In this document: positions 40,120 to 52,542 of the stretch, piece by piece
How positions within the stretch are numbered: the first letter of the stretch is position 1
How the letters are laid out: every line of letters starts with the position of its first letter
Made by a program: the position numbers and the translations under genes
DNA from: Piliocolobus tephrosceles
Taxonomy: Eukaryota; Chordata; Mammalia; Primates; Cercopithecidae
Direction of reading: 5' to 3'
Assembly (NCBI RefSeq): GCF_002776525.5
Contig: NC_045449.1
Span: forward strand, 3,721,388 to 3,785,387
DNA: 64,000 nucleotides
The notes under the pieces: generated by a model
What the model was told of the DNA's origin: nothing
Databases searched by the model: none
The model's input: the letters and a program-made list of their open reading frames with translations, nothing else

Positions 40120-40580
40120 CTATTTTGCTCTATACTGCTCCCAGCCCTTTTCCGTGTCTGCTGTTACCCATCCTGGAAACATGTTCTTCTCATCTGTACG
40201 TGTCTAAACCCTCAGCATTCTTCAAAGTCAAGCTTCAGTGCTGCCCTCTCCAAGAAGTCCCCCTGGATCTCTCTGGAGCCAGTGGCCTGTGCTTCCCAAG
40301 CAGCCAGCCCAGCGGCATGTGTGCTCCTAATTCTGATCCACAGCACCCACACTGTGTGTCTGTCCGGAACAGGCGCTGCATTCAAGTCATCATGAGGCCT
40401 CTACAGTCCAGCCCAGTGCACGAAGGTCATTGTAACGTTGCTGTCTAGGGTGGGGATGTCCTGGGGCAGAAGCCATGGCGTCTGTGACACTCACTGCTGA
40501 ATCTCAGCTCCTGGCACCCGGTCTGGCATTTACTGGACTCTCAAAGATATTGATTGGTTTAATGAAGGCAGTTCTAGCCA
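40120..40580 (+). mobile_element. L2 3' end
   Basis: CAAAGTCAAGCTTCAGTGCT, CTCCAAGAAGTCCCCCTGGA and the tail AATCTCAGCTCCTGGCACCC match the L2 3' region. It continues an L2-like piece at about 39250-39345. Confidence 0.65.
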
Positions 40581-40718
40581 ATGCAATAAGACAAGAAAAA
40601 GAAGCGAGGTGCAAATAAATACTAGAAAGGGAAAGAATAGATGAACATACCCACATCCATAAGTGTGCGCCATCCTCTCCATGAGATACATCAGGCAGCA
40701 CCCCATTGTATGGGCAGG

Positions 40719-40745
40719 GGTTTGTGTGTGTGTGTGTGTGTTTGT
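40719..40745. repeat. (TG)n microsatellite
   Basis: About ten TG units followed by TTTG and a long T-run that begins an inverted Alu. Confidence 0.9.
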
Positions 40746-40747
40746 GT

Positions 40748-40976
40748 TTGTTCTTTTTTTTTTTTTTTTTTTTTTTTGAGATGGAGTTTTGCAGTTTTGC
40801 TCTGTCACCCAGACTGGAGTGCAGTGGTGCAATCTCGGCTCACTGCAACCTCTGCCTCCCGGGTTCAAGCAATTCTCCTGCTTCAACCTCCCGAACAGCT
40901 GGGATTACAGGCACCCACCACCATGCCTGGCCAATTTTTGTTTGTTTGTTTGTTTGTTTGTTTGTTTGTTTGTTTT
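40748..40976 (-). mobile_element. Alu left part, inverted, interrupted
   Basis: T-run, GAGATGGAGTTTTGCAGTTT to CACCATGCCTGGCCAATTTT, then cut by the TTTG tail of the next Alu. Confidence 0.9.
40938..40976. repeat. (TTTG)n between two inverted Alus
   Basis: About nine TTTG units mark the tail of the Alu that inserted into the inverted Alu to its left. Confidence 0.9.
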
Positions 40977-41256
40977 GAAATGGAGTCTTGCTCTGTCGCC
41001 CAGGCTGGAGGGCAGTGGCGCAATCTCTGCTCACTGCAACCTCCGCCTCTCGGGTTCACGCCATTCTCCTGCCTCAGCCTCCTGAGTAACTGGGACTACA
41101 GGCGCCCGCCACCTTGCCCAGCTAATTTTTTGTATTTTTAGTAGAGACAGGGTTTCACCATGTTAGCCAGGATGGTATCGATCTCCTGACCTCGTGATCT
41201 GCCCGTGTCGGCCTCCCAAAGTGCTGGGATTACAGGCGTGAGCCACTGTGCCCAGC
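40977..41256 (-). mobile_element. AluY-like, inverted
   Basis: GAAATGGAGTCTTGCTCTGT to CCACTGTGCCCAGCC. Confidence 0.92.
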
Positions 41257-41258
41257 CT

Positions 41259-41565
41259 CTTTTTTTTTTTTTTTTTTTGAGACATTCTCCCTCTCTCTCT
41301 CTGTCTTCTAGGCTGGAATGCAGTGGCATGATCTCGGCTCACTGCAGCCTCCGCCTCCTGGGTTCAAGCGATTCCCTTCCCTCAGCCTCCCAAGTAGCTG
41401 GGATTACAGGTGCATGCCACCATGCCCAGCCAATTTTTGTATTTTTGGTAGAGACAGGGTTTCACCATGTTGGCCAGGCTGGTTTCGAACTCCTGACCTC
41501 AGGTGATCCACCCGCCTCCGCCTCCCAAAGTGCTGGGATGACAGGTGTGAGCCACCGTGCCCGGA
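41259..41565 (-). mobile_element. AluS-like, inverted
   Basis: T-run, GAGACATTCTCCCTCTCTCT (CT expansion) to CCACCGTGCCCGGA. Third inverted Alu in a row. Confidence 0.92.
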
Positions 41566-43559
41566 CACGGACAGGGGTTTAAGTCTCAGAGAGGAGCTGG
41601 GATTTGCTGATGCCACACAGTGGGTTGGGCTCTCCCCGGCTCTGTGCTACCTTCTTTGCTGCCACAATGTCAGGCACAAATACACAGTGCCAGTCTTGTG
41701 CTGCACCTACCAGCACCTTGGCAGTGAGGCCAGAGGCTCTGCTGGCAGGGAGAGGGCTCCAGTTGTCCCAGCCCACGCCTGACCAGTCTGCCTGCAGGCC
41801 TCAGTTGGAAGTGGGTTGTTAGTGCATAAAACACAGCACCCCATTTGCCTTGTAAATTATTATACCCCAAGGAGCTTCTAAGCCTTAAGGCACAACTGGA
41901 AAAGGCATTTTGAGATCTGGGACTTGCTCCCTGGTATGGGGAAGAGGCTGTTGGCTTGGGGGTGCCTGAGGGCAAGTGGTCAGGCCCCGAACCTGCAGGG
42001 CCAGCCTGACTCCTGTGTGCAGGGGTTGTGGGGTGGGGCTGCTGGTTCACCACAGAGGGTGCTCCCAGGCCTGGGGCTGGGTGAGGGTGGCTGGGCAAGT
42101 CCTCAAGCTGGGCCGGGTTCTCCCGGGCACCACCCTGGCTGTGGGAGTCTGGGAACATCCCTTTCCCCCTGAACACAGGGTTGCTGTAAGGTGGGTGTGG
42201 GACAGGTCTGGAGGTCGCAGGGTCCCTGGCCGCGAGGATGAAGCGGCAGGAGTCCGGGGCCCTGGCCTTGGCTCTCAGGCTCTGCAGGCAGCGTTCCCTG
42301 CCCCCACTGCCTGTAGTGCCGGTTTCCATAACAACCCCGGACTGTTCTTGACCCCTGGGGCTCAGCTGTCCCGACTCTTCCTCCTCAGTGCCCTCTGGGT
42401 CTTCTCGTTCGGCAGCGCCAGGTCTCCGCCCTGGTGTTCCCTGCGTGGGCAGCCAGCCCAGCTCCCTGGGGATATCCTGTCATTGTGGCCCAGAGCCGAG
42501 GCCCGGCGTCTTCCAGGTCGGGCCGAAGTGCTCTGGGTTCTTTCCAGGTCCCCAGGTGGGGCCCGGGAGCTCAGAGAGGTGGGGGAAGTTGGCAGCGGCA
42601 CCCAGGTCCCCAGCGTGGCAGGGCTGGGCACTGTGTCCAAGCCACCTGACGCCTGGGCTGCAGCCAACCTCTGTGGCAGATGCACAGGCGGGGCTCTCGG
42701 ATCCATAGCTGGCCCTGGAGGTGACCTTGGCATGCCCTCTATCTCTCTACGCTGCCTGCCTGAAGCCATAACTGACGACACACCCAGCCCAGGCCCGGTG
42801 GACCCAGGGGATCTGCAGGGCAGGTGAGTGTGGTTGTCCCCAGAGTGGCTGTTGGGTGCTGAGAGTGGCTGGGCCTCAAGCTGCAGTCTGGACACAGCGG
42901 GGGCGCTGGCTGGGAGGGAGCTTCGGTTGGGCTGCGTCCCCTGGCTTCCAACAACCGGACTCCAGGAAAATGTTCAAATTTGCAAGTTGGCGTACACGGG
43001 TCTTTAATTCCCTGGACTCACACCCCTCATTTGCATACCCAAATCAGCCGGGTCAGCCCACCCCAAAAGCAGCACTTCCAAAGGCAGCTGCAGGGGCAGA
43101 GGGAAGGATGGGATCAGGAGGGGGTCTGCCCTTGGCCCTTGCTCTCCGCTGTGAGGGTGTCAAGTAACCATGGTTCACACGAACTGCATCCTGGCTGATG
43201 GAGGCTGGGGCTAAGTGCGTTGCTTCATCCTCAGAAGCAGCCTTAGAGAGGTGCTATCACACCCAATGAAACGGGGGCCACATGACCAATACGTGGGAGA
43301 GCAGAGATTTCCTGCAGGTCATGTGGCCCCAGAGCCCAGGCTCGTAACCTTTGTGCTGGACAGAAAGAGTCCTGGAGTTTTTGTCCCTGGTCCCCAGGCA
43401 GTGCAAGTTCTGACTCAAAGCCCTGGCTCCTAAGCACTGAGTTAGACAGCCCTGAGGATGGGCCCAGAACCTCTTTGGCCCCCAACATGCCCTCAGTACC
43501 CTCTCAAAGGTCCCCAAGGTACCTGCCAGTCACCCTTGACTAGGTTAAGGACTCCATCT
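41566..43559. other. 2-kb Alu-free intergenic stretch
   Basis: The longest repeat-poor block in the right half. Overlapping GC-rich ORFs on both strands (for example 41976-42827 plus and 41670-42329 minus) have low-complexity composition and no recognisable domain. A lncRNA or old regulatory region cannot be excluded. No gene is supported. Confidence 0.5.
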
Positions 43560-43708
43560 GAGAAATCAGTTGGCTTCAGTCTTAGCTCTACTGTGTGACC
43601 TTAGAGGAGTGGCTCCACCTCTCTGAACCTCAGTTTTCTCATGGTAAAATGGGAAGTACAGTGGTCCCAGTCCTACAGGGTCATTATGAGTGCCACCTGA
43701 GACGGTGG
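43560..43708 (+). mobile_element. MIR
   Basis: CTACTGTGTGACCTTAGAGG, CTGAACCTCAGTTTTCTCAT and AAAATGGGAAGTACAG in MIR order. Confidence 0.85.
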
Positions 43709-43715
43709 ACATAGA

Positions 43716-44020
43716 GGCCAGGTACTGTAGGCTCACACCTGTAATCCCAGCAATTTGGGAGGCTGAGGCAGGCAGATCACCTGAGGTCAGGAGTTGGAGA
43801 CCACCCTGGCCAACATGGTGAAACCTTGTCTCTACTAAAAATACAACAAATATTAGCCAGCCATGGTGGTGGGCATCTGCAATCCCAGCTACTCAGGAGG
43901 CTGAGGCAGGAGAATCGTTTGAACCTGGGAGTCGGAGGTTGCAGTAAGATGAGATCATGCCACTGCACTCCAGCCTGGGTGACAGAGCAAGACTCCATCT
44001 CCAATTTAAAAAAATAAAAG
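43716..44020 (+). mobile_element. AluS-like
   Basis: GGCCAGGTACTGTAGGCTCA to AATTTAAAAAAATAAAAG. GACAGTGGACATAGAG after it and GACGGTGGACATAGAG before it form the target-site duplication. Confidence 0.93.
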
Positions 44021-44592
44021 ACAGTGGACATAGAGTGGCCAGCATGGGCCCACTGGGCTGCTGATTCTCACAGTGCCCACCTTTTTCTTGCATCCACTTC
44101 CAGGGACCCAGCCCGGTTCGGGCCTCTGTTCCCCAGGACACTCCCGCTCTGATCAGACTGTCTGTGACCTGAGCAGGAAGCTAGCCAAAGGCAATACCCA
44201 CCCAGATCCTGGAGGCAAGAAGCCAACAGGCGGGAACAAAGAATTTTCCATGGCTCCACTGTTAATGAGGAACTGACACTCTCCAGGGCCTCAATTGGTC
44301 TTTCACCCTCCTCTGCTTCCCCAAATTTCCATCATTGGTGATATTTACATTGGAATTATGCCCAGGACTTCAGGAACCCAGCATGGGTAAGTGGAAAACA
44401 ATACAAAAGAAAAGAGGCGTATTTTTAAAGGCAGTGTTGGCAAGTTTAAACTCTTGGTTTTAAAGCGTATTACAAAGCAGCGAGCATCAAAACCAAATGG
44501 TTATGTGTTTAAATCAATTCAGCAGGGCTTCTGTCCATTGCAAGGCACTGCTGAAGTGCAAAGATGAAGATGATGATGAAAATGAAGAGAGG

Positions 44593-44900
44593 GGCCGGGT
44601 GCGGTGGCTCAAGCCTGTAATCCCAGCACTTTTGGAGGCCGAGACGGGCGGATCACGAGGTCAGGAGATCGAGACCATCCTGGCTAACACGGTGAAACCC
44701 CGTCTCTACTAAAAAATACAAAAAACTAGCTGGGCGAGGTGGCGGACGCTTGTAGTCCCAGCTACTTGGGAGGCTGAGGCAGGAGAATGGCATAAACCTG
44801 GGAGGCGGAGCTTGCAATGAGCTGAGATCCGGCCACTGCACTCCAGCCTGGGTGACAGGGCGAGACTCCATCTCAAAAAAAAAAAAAAAAAAAGAAAGAA
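44593..44900 (+). mobile_element. Young AluY (Old World monkey type)
   Basis: GGCCGGGTGCGGTGGCTCAA to the A-tail. GAAAATGAAGAGAGG on both sides is a clean target-site duplication. Confidence 0.95.
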
Positions 44901-44999
44901 AATGAAGAGAGGGAAGAATCTCTCTTCCCTCAAGAGATTCACAGTCTGGGGTGGTATATAAGCAGCAGGTATGTAGGCATATGTGGTAGCTAAGAGCAC

Positions 45000-45190
45000 T
45001 CTCTATGGGGACAGATCTAGGATGAGATCCTTGCCAGTTACGAGCTGTGTGATCTTGGGCAAGTTATGAAATATCTGTGAGTCTCAGTTTCATCATCTGT
45101 AAAATGGAAAGAATAATAGGCCCCACCTCAGTGGGCTTTGTGAATTTGAGAAGATGCATGGCAGCAGTAGTTGGCTACCTAACAGAGATG
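45000..45190 (+). mobile_element. MIR
   Basis: GTGTGATCTTGGGCAAGTTA followed by CTCAGTTTCATCATCTGTAA and AATGGAAAGAATAATAGG. Confidence 0.85.
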
Positions 45191-45264
45191 ACAGCCCTTT
45201 TGCTAATGGAAGCCTGAGTTTGCGCCAGGTAGCAAAAGTGCCAGGTCCGGTGCATGAATCATGA

Positions 45265-45620
45265 GTGGGCTAAGCCATTGAGAGTGATGCCCTACTCTTT
45301 GCTGGATACTGGCTTTCCCAGCTTCCCTGGTGGCTAAGGGTGGTCACATGACCCACCTCTGGCCAATGAGTTATAAGAGGAAGTCTGAGGGGCTTCCTGA
45401 ATAAAATGCAGAGGAGGAAGCCTTTGCTTTCCCTACTTCCTGCCTGTGATGAGCTTATGATGCTGGAATTGCAGCAGCTGTTTTGTGCCCATGAGGCCTC
45501 CAGCTTGAGGATATAAAACCCTTACAATGAGGATGGCTGAGCAGGAGGATGGGGGCATTGCTGAGCTGCAGAATAGCCCGAGATTACTGACTTCCAGACT
45601 TCTTGTTCTGAGAGATTATC
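45265..45620 (+). mobile_element. Old interspersed repeat, family not identified
   Basis: It contains GTCACATGACCCACCTCTGG, CCAATGAGTTATAAGAGGAA, GCAGCAGCTGTTTTGTGCCC and ACTTCTTGTTCTGAGAGATT in an order familiar from an abundant old mammalian repeat. A short piece near 2030-2180 may be the same family. Confidence 0.45.
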
Positions 45621-45621
45621 T

Positions 45622-45763
45622 CTTTTTTTTTTTTTGATACAGGGTCTCACTCTGTCTCCTAGGCTGCAGTACAGTGGCACAATCTTGGCTCACTGCAACC
45701 TACACCTCCTGGCCTCTGCCTCCCAAAGTGCTGTGATTACAGGCATGAGCTCCTGTGCGTAGC
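45622..45763 (-). mobile_element. Alu, inverted, internally deleted
   Basis: GATACAGGGTCTCACTCTGT joined directly to CTCTGCCTCCCAAAGTGCTG. The middle half is missing. Confidence 0.85.
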
Positions 45764-45792
45764 CGAGAGATGATCTTAAAAGCCTTTATTGA

Positions 45793-46084
45793 CTGGGCAC
45801 GGTGGCTCACACCTGTAATCCCAGCACTTTGGGAGGACGAGGCAGGTGAATCATGAAGTCAGGAGTTCGAGACCAGCCTGGCCAATATGGTGAAACCCCA
45901 TCTCTACTAAAAATACAAAAAATTAGCCAGGCGTGGTGGCGGGCGCCTGTAGTCCTGGCTACTCGGGAGACTGAGGCAGGAGAATCGCTTGAACCCGCAA
46001 GGTGGAGGTTTCAGTGAGCTGAGATCGTACCACCGCACTCCAGCCCAGGTGACAGAGTGAGACTCCGTCTCAAAAAAAAAAAAG
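45793..46084 (+). mobile_element. AluS-like
   Basis: GACTGGGCACGGTGGCTCAC to the A-tail. Confidence 0.92.
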
Positions 46085-46877
46085 ACTTTATTATTCAAAG
46101 CAATTGGGTTCTGGGTGGTCTGCTCCTTCCAGCTGAATGCACCCGAGTGCTATAGGCCCTTGGCACCACGCTTGGCACTTGGGAAATGCTCACTAAATGC
46201 CAGCCTTGCATCACAGAGAGGTCTCGGCATAGTCGCCTTTATCTCTATGCTAAGTAGGCAGAGAGGAAGTGAGGAGGGAAGAGTCTGAGGTGTGGGTGAC
46301 TCCACCTGCTGTCTCACTCTGTGGGTGGGTGTGATGGAGCCGTGGTTCTGCTGTGCCTTCATCCCTCAGGACTTCGGAGGGTAGAGATGGCTTTGGGCGT
46401 AGGATCTACTGGGGGGAAACCAAAACCTGCCAGGCCCAGCGAGGCTGGTGCAACCGACAGGTGCCGGCATCATGCCCCTACCTCTTCCTGGAGATTTCAC
46501 GGCTAATTCTGCGCATTCCCAGGCCTCATGCTCTGACTCGGGAATGGTGGAAGGAACACAGCTTGGTGTCGTGTTTGAGTCAGAATTGCCAGAGGTGCTC
46601 ATTACCTCAGCTGGATGGAGCAGCTGAAGGAGAGCTGGCAGATGGAGGGGCTGACCCCACGCCAGACGTTTCTCACCGAGAACAAAGAAAGGAAAAGGGA
46701 GCAGCACAGCTCACTCACAGCCTCGGTGATTAGCTAGTCTTCATTCATGAACGAACGCCGTTTGTTCCAAGGGACCCTCCTGTGACTTTGTTCAGTGTTC
46801 TAGCCCAGAGTTAACACAGGCTTGGGAGGGAGACGGCGTCCCAGGAGCTGGCAGCATTCATACGAAATGTCAGTGGA

Positions 46878-47067
46878 GGTCGGGCGCTGTGGCTCACGCC
46901 TGGAATCCTAGCACTTTGGGAGGAGAGGCGGGTGGATCACAAGGTCAGCAGTTCAAGACCAGCCTGGCCGAGATGGTGAAACCCCGTCTGTACTAAAAAT
47001 ACAAAAATTAGCCGAGTTTGGTGGCGGGTGCCTGTAATCCCAGCTACTCAGGAGTCTGAGGCAGGAA
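46878..47067 (+). mobile_element. Alu, 3'-truncated
   Basis: GGTCGGGCGCTGTGGCTCAC, ending abruptly at GAGTCTGAGGCAGGA with no tail. Confidence 0.88.
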
Positions 47068-47164
47068 CTTACAGTCAAGGATGGAACTCACCGAGAGGAA
47101 CACACTTGAGGTCTCGGCCCCTAAACCTTTCTTTTTAGCTTCCTGGGTTGCAAATATTCCGTAC

Positions 47165-47165
<1 letters not shown>

Positions 47166-47208
<43 letters not shown>
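47166..47208. repeat. (GT)n microsatellite, about 21 units
   Basis: An uninterrupted GT run with no adjacent Alu tail. Confidence 0.95.
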
Positions 47209-47210
<2 letters not shown>

Positions 47211-48082
47211 AGTTGTTTGTTTGTTTTTTTCAAGGAGATAGAGCTGGGTAGAGATGGAAGTCAGGAGCACAGGCCCTGCTCTCCATTCGCCTACCTGAAC
47301 AACGGGAATAAAGCCGGACTCCACTTACCCTGGTGTTGCGTGGTTTCGTGGGCCGAGGCGCTCAGCCCTGAGCACAGAGCCTGTTGGTGAAAAACGCATC
47401 GCTCCAGGCGTCCTAAGTGCCTGCAATGCAGCTCTGCCCTCATGTAGTGAAAGGCACCGGGGAGCGCAGATGAGGAATGGGAGGGCCTTGAGCCGTCTCG
47501 CCCTGTCTGTGAGGTGCTAATGGACCAGTGTGCAATGCATCAGACATCTCACAAGACAGAGAGAGGAATCGCCCAATCCATCACCCTGGAGAGCTGTCAG
47601 GAAGGAGTGTGGCTCTGCCCCTCACCCTGTGAATGACACAAGGGTAGATTCCAGGGTGTTTGACCTGGAAAGGACTTCTGAGTCACTTCCTCTAACCTCC
47701 TCCTTGTGCAGGTGGGAGATGAGGCCTGGGGAGGCTGGAGGGCTTCCCAAGGTGACACGCGGGGCCATGCAGAGAGAAGACTCAGCGTTGAAGAGATGGG
47801 GAGTGCTGTCAGGAAGGAGGCCAGCGAGGGCAAGCGAAAACAACACACCTCGTGCAACATTTTCTACAGGAAGTACCCAGGGAAAAGCCACAGCGCAGGG
47901 ACCACGTGGGTCGGGGGTGCTGCTGTGGCAGCCACACTCTTGCTTACCTACGGTGACACCGGGACCTGGCACCAGTTCAGCCAGCTCCCACAACGGAGGA
48001 GCAACCTGGACCCCAGATGCTCCGGCCAGCGGCTGCGGCTCCGGCTGGGAAAGGATCTCCCATTCAGTGAAAGAAATGGACA
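47209..48082. other. Unique intergenic stretch
   Basis: No Alu, with possible MIR-like remains near 47640-47770. No gene recognised. Confidence 0.45.
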
Positions 48083-48395
48083 GGCCGGGCGCGGTGGCTC
48101 ACGCCTGGAATCCCAGTACTTTGGGAAGCCGAAGTGGGTGGATCACATGAATGCAGCAGTTCAAGACCATCCTGGGTCACATAGTGAGACCCCATCTCTA
48201 CAAAAACAAAAACAAAACAAAAATTAGCTCGATGTGTTCGCATCTACCCGAAATCTCAGCTACTTGGGAGGCCGAGGCGAGAGGATCACCTGAGCCTGGG
48301 CAGCTCGAGGCTGTAGTGAGCTATGATAGCACCAGCCTGGGCCATAGAATGTGACCCTATCTCAAAACAAAATGAAAACAAAAACAAAGAAACAA
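48083..48395 (+). mobile_element. AluJ-like
   Basis: GGCCGGGCGCGGTGGCTCAC with diverged mid part, to an AAAAC-rich tail. Confidence 0.9.
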
Positions 48396-48621
48396 AACCA
48401 GAAGTGTAAATGTATATAGCTGGGGATGCCCTTAGATGCCTATTAAACTAACAGAAGGTAAATGGATATAATAAAATCCAGACCTGTAGGGCTGGGAGGA
48501 AAAAAGACCAGTCATCTCTTGGACACACTCATTAAGAGATGGCCTTGTCTTACTGGAAATCAATCTGGCCCCACGTAACATGCTCGACGCCCTTCGAGCT
48601 GGTCCTTCTTGAATTCCTTTT

Positions 48622-48909
48622 CTTTTTGAGACGGAGTCTCGCTCTGTCGCCCAGGCTGGAGTGCAGTGGCGCGATCTCCGCTCACTGCAAGCTCCGCCTC
48701 CTGGGTTCACGCCATTCTCCTGCCCCAGCCTCCCGAGTAGCTGGGACTACAGGCACCCGCGACCACGCCTGGCTAATTTTTGTATTTTTAGTAGAGATGG
48801 GGTTTCACTGTGTTGGCCAGGCTGGTCTCAAACTCCTGACCTCTAGTGATCCACCCACCTCAGCCTCCCAAAGTGCTGGGATTACAGACGTGAGCCACTG
48901 CACCTGGCT
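48622..48909 (-). mobile_element. AluS/Y-like, inverted
   Basis: TTGAGACGGAGTCTCGCTCT to CCACTGCACCTGGCTG. GAGCTGGTCCTTCT on both sides is a target-site duplication. Confidence 0.94.
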
Positions 48910-49126
48910 GAGCTGGTCCTTCTAACCTGAGACAGTACAAACTGTCTGCCCCTCCCTCCTCCTTCCTGCCTCTTCCCGCTTCACTCCCCGACCCTGGTCA
49001 ACAAAGCCAATGTCTGCTGCCCAGATGGTGTTGGAGCAGTTTCCCCAGCCCTGATCCCAGGCCTGGTCTGCTCTGGAGCTTTCCCTCCGACCCAGGGCCC
49101 AGCCCAGATCTCAGTAAAGACGCATC

Positions 49127-49399
49127 ACAGCACTTTGGGAGGTGGAGGGAGACGGATTGTCTGAGCTCAGGAATTTAAGATCAGCCTGGGCAACATAGTG
49201 AAACCCTGTCTCTACTGAAATACAAAACAAAGTAGCCAGGTATGGCAGCGTGCACCTGTCGTCCCAGCTACTCAGGAGGCTGAGGCAGGAGAACTGTTTG
49301 AACCTGGGAGACAGAGGTTGCAGTGAGTTGAGATCGCGCCACTGCACTCCAGCCTGGGTGACAGAGCGAGACTCTGTCTAAAAAAAAAAAAAAAAGAAG
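49127..49399 (+). mobile_element. Alu, 5'-truncated
   Basis: Starts at ACAGCACTTTGGGAGGTGGA and runs to a 17-A tail. Confidence 0.9.
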
Positions 49400-51171
49400 A
49401 CACATTACACAGCCCTGAACTCCAGTCCCAGGATTGAACAGCAAGGCGCTGACCAGAGGCCGAGGGTGGACACCATAGCCCTGCCGACCAGCCCGGGGCA
49501 TGGCACGAGGACGCACATACCCAGGCAGCCCCGGCCAGCTGGACACGGCCTGGACATCAGGGAGAAAGCTGCTGGGTGCTGCTGCTGCCTCCTCACTGAA
49601 GCTAGGCCAGGTCATCGTGGAAACCAAAGAAGCCCCAGAGGCAGACACCCCTGCCTGGGAACCTCCTGTGCTGCCCCCTCCACTTGGGAGAGAAAGGCTC
49701 CGTCTGCCCCCTGGCCGGGGAGCCCCTTGCAGGCTGCAGGGCTGGGGTGTGGCTGCTCAAGAACATGCCCTGGCTTGAGCAGGAGGTGGGTGGTTGGGGA
49801 GCTCCTGCCGGCTACTGGAGAATGTCCCTAGCCTTAGCTGTGGCCCTTATCAGGGGCAGGGGTGCCTTGGCCCTAAGCAGACATTCATTCCCCCCATCAA
49901 TCTCTGCGAATCAACCGTGGAATCCTTACGATGGCTTCCCCTAAATGAGGACCTCCCGCATCCTCAACCACACTGCCGGGGACGTGGGGCCAGGCCCTCT
50001 GAAGGGCTCACTCAGACCAGCCAGGGGCCACGGGCTTTGGGCTCACCCCACCCCCGTCTGCCTTTGGCAAGTCCTGCCCATCTTTGGAGTGTCTTCTTTT
50101 TTGAGGCATCTCTTGCTCCAAGAGAATGAGGAGCACCTGTTCGAGGATGTTCAGACCCCCACCCAGTGCCGGGACAGACACACTATGATCAGACAGACAC
50201 AGAAGTGGCCCTGGACGCTCCTTCTAGCCAGCTCACCCTCACCTCCCAGCTGTCTGCCCTCCTGCCCCGGGCCTGGCGAGTGGGTTTCTCCCTGGCTGGC
50301 ACAAGACTGGCCTGGAAGCCAGTAGAACCATTCCAGTGTGCACCCGGGGCCCCAACCCTCTGTACAAATTCCGGCAAACCCCATCCCCTCTCTGGACCTC
50401 AGCTTCCTCTCTTGCATGGTGGGGGTGCTGGGGATGTACTGGTGGCACCAGCTGGCCCGTGAGGCTCTCTCCTTCGGTTCCAGAGGCCTGTGGTGGCTCA
50501 CATTGTTTTATGGGCAACCTTCTTCCCAGAGGAAACTTTCCCCAGAGAATCCGGGAGCTGCTCTGGCCGAGACGGCTACACACAGAGACTCCCAAGTAGA
50601 CAGAGCCTGCCTTACCAGCTGCGGAACCCTGGCCAGTCCTTGCCCTCTCTGGCCTCGGTGACCCTATTAATACAGCTGGGGCTGGACAAGGAAGGTCTCA
50701 CCAGCCCTTTGAGTTCACTCACTTCAGGGCCTCAGAACCCCCGCATGCTGCACCCCTGGCCTCCTCATGGGCTGCTGGGACCACCAGAACCTCTGGGGCC
50801 ACAGCCCCTCCCCTGCTTCCAGCCTCCACGTCTCCACCCAGCCTTCACCCACAGGCCACCAGCAGCTCTCCTAGTTCACCCTCCGCCCTTTGTGTTTACC
50901 GAAGGCCTATGGGAGGCCAGCAGGAAGCCGGCCACACTCCTGGGATCTGCCAGAGAAAAAGAAGCTCCTTCAGGTCCAGCAGAGGCAGAGCTTGATGTGG
51001 TAGATGAGTCAGGTCTTCTTCCCACTGCAAGGGGCAGAAGTCTGATTCAAATGCGCTGAAGCACAAGGGGAAAATCATCAGCTTATTCCACTGAAAAGTC
51101 CAGGGGATGGATGGCTTCAGGAATGGCAGGATCAAGGGCTCACAAGTGACATCTTTAAGAATTCGCCTCTC
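49400..51171. other. 1.8-kb Alu-free intergenic stretch
   Basis: GC-rich single-copy sequence, with MIR-like patches near 50380-50420 and 50610-50690. Multiple overlapping ORFs in all frames, none with a known domain. Confidence 0.5.
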
Positions 51172-51408
51172 AGCTGGGTGCAGTGGTTCCTGCCTGTAAT
51201 CCTAGCACTTTGGGAGGCTGAGGCAGGAGGACTGCTTGAGCCCAGGAGTTCGAGACCAGCTTGGGCAACATAGCAAGACCCCATCTCTACAAAAAAGACA
51301 AAAATTAGCCAGGCATGGTGGTGCATGTCTGTAGTCCCAGCTACTCGGGAGGCTGGGGTGGAAGGATCACTTGAGCCCGGGAGGTTGAGGCTGCAGTGAG
51401 CTGAAATC
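51172..51408 (+). mobile_element. AluJ-like, 3'-truncated
   Basis: AGCTGGGTGCAGTGGTTCCT to GCTGCAGTGAGCTGAAAT. No tail. Confidence 0.88.
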
Positions 51409-51563
51409 TGTTTCCTCTGTGGTAGCTCAGTTTTCAGGAGCTTTCTCTCCTCATGATGGTAACATGGCTGCCAGCAACCACACCCAACATCCCACTTGAG
51501 TGTCCCCCCCCCCACCAGGATATTCTCTTTGTCAATGGTTTAATTGAAAGCATTTGATTTGAG

Positions 51564-51862
51564 GCCGGGCACAGTGGCTCATGCCTGTAATCCCCGCACT
51601 TTGGGAGGCTGAGGCGGGTGGATCACCTGAGGTCAGGAGTTCAAGACCAGCCTGGCCAACATGGTGAAACCCCGTCTCTACTATAAATACAAAATTAGCC
51701 GAGCGTGGTGGTGCATGCCTATAATCCCAGCAACTTGGGAGGCTGAGGCAGGAGGATTGCTTGAACTGGAGAGGTGGAGGTTGCAGTGAGCCGAGATCAC
51801 GCCATTGCACTCCAGCCTTAAGAGTGAAACTCTGTCTCACAAACAAACAAACAAACAAACAA
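51564..51862 (+). mobile_element. AluS-like with AAAC tail
   Basis: GGCCGGGCACAGTGGCTCAT to an (AAAC)n tail. The flanking TTTGATTTGAG is repeated on both sides as a target-site duplication. Confidence 0.94.
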
Positions 51863-52542
51863 GCCTTTGATTTGAGTCTCCTAATGGGCTCTCACAGGAT
51901 CTGGGTTTTGTGCCCATTTCTAGACCAATCCCTGCAATGCTTGAGTTGGTTACATGGAGTCATGTGGTCTGAAGCCAGTGCACGAGGTCGAGGGAGGAGG
52001 GCTCCCCAAAAGACAGTCAAGATGCAGACGTTGGAAGAAGGGGTGCTGAGCAGGCAGGAGCACGGATGGCGACCGCTGCTGGCAGGAAACATGCTGGGTC
52101 AGGGAACTCCTTCTAGGGGTATCAAGTGGAGCCCGGCTCTGTATGAGCTGCAGTGAGCTCCAGAGAGGAGTGAAGGAGCCACCGAGTACCTGGTCCCAGG
52201 CCAACCCTAAGGGTCAAGTAGCATCCACAGCTGTGGCGGCTGTGGGAGGCGGCTTAGGGCCCAGGGTGTGCGCTGAGTGCACAGCAGCCCAGAGACTCAG
52301 CCTCTGGGACGACGAAGGGGCTGGGAGAGGGCCCGTGGCCTCAGCAGACAAGTCCCTCCTGGGTGGCTGGGAGATTCTTAAGGGAAATGCCATTTGATCT
52401 GTATTCTTAGAAACAGGAAGTAGCAGCTTCCTGTAAGTAAACTGACCTCATCCCCAAGCCCTGAGACGGTCCCTGGGTCCAACCACTTCCAAAGGGATGT
52501 GGCTACCTCTCACTCGGGGAAGCATCATGAGCCAATCCACAC

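Noticed and set aside
40641..41141. Alu-derived ORFs, here and throughout the window (for example 21020-21475, 59612-60221)
   Set aside because: Antisense Alu translations always give the same family of phrases (W-S-L-A-L-S-P-R-L-E-C-S-G). They are repeats, not genes.
41670..42895. Possible gene in the Alu-free block at 41.6-43.5 kb
   Set aside because: Overlapping ORFs on both strands have similar low-complexity composition, no recognised domain and no paired splice sites supporting exons.
46321..46733. Possible small gene at 46.3-46.7 kb
   Set aside because: ORFs of 60-126 codons on both strands show no recognised motif and no conserved-looking splice structure.
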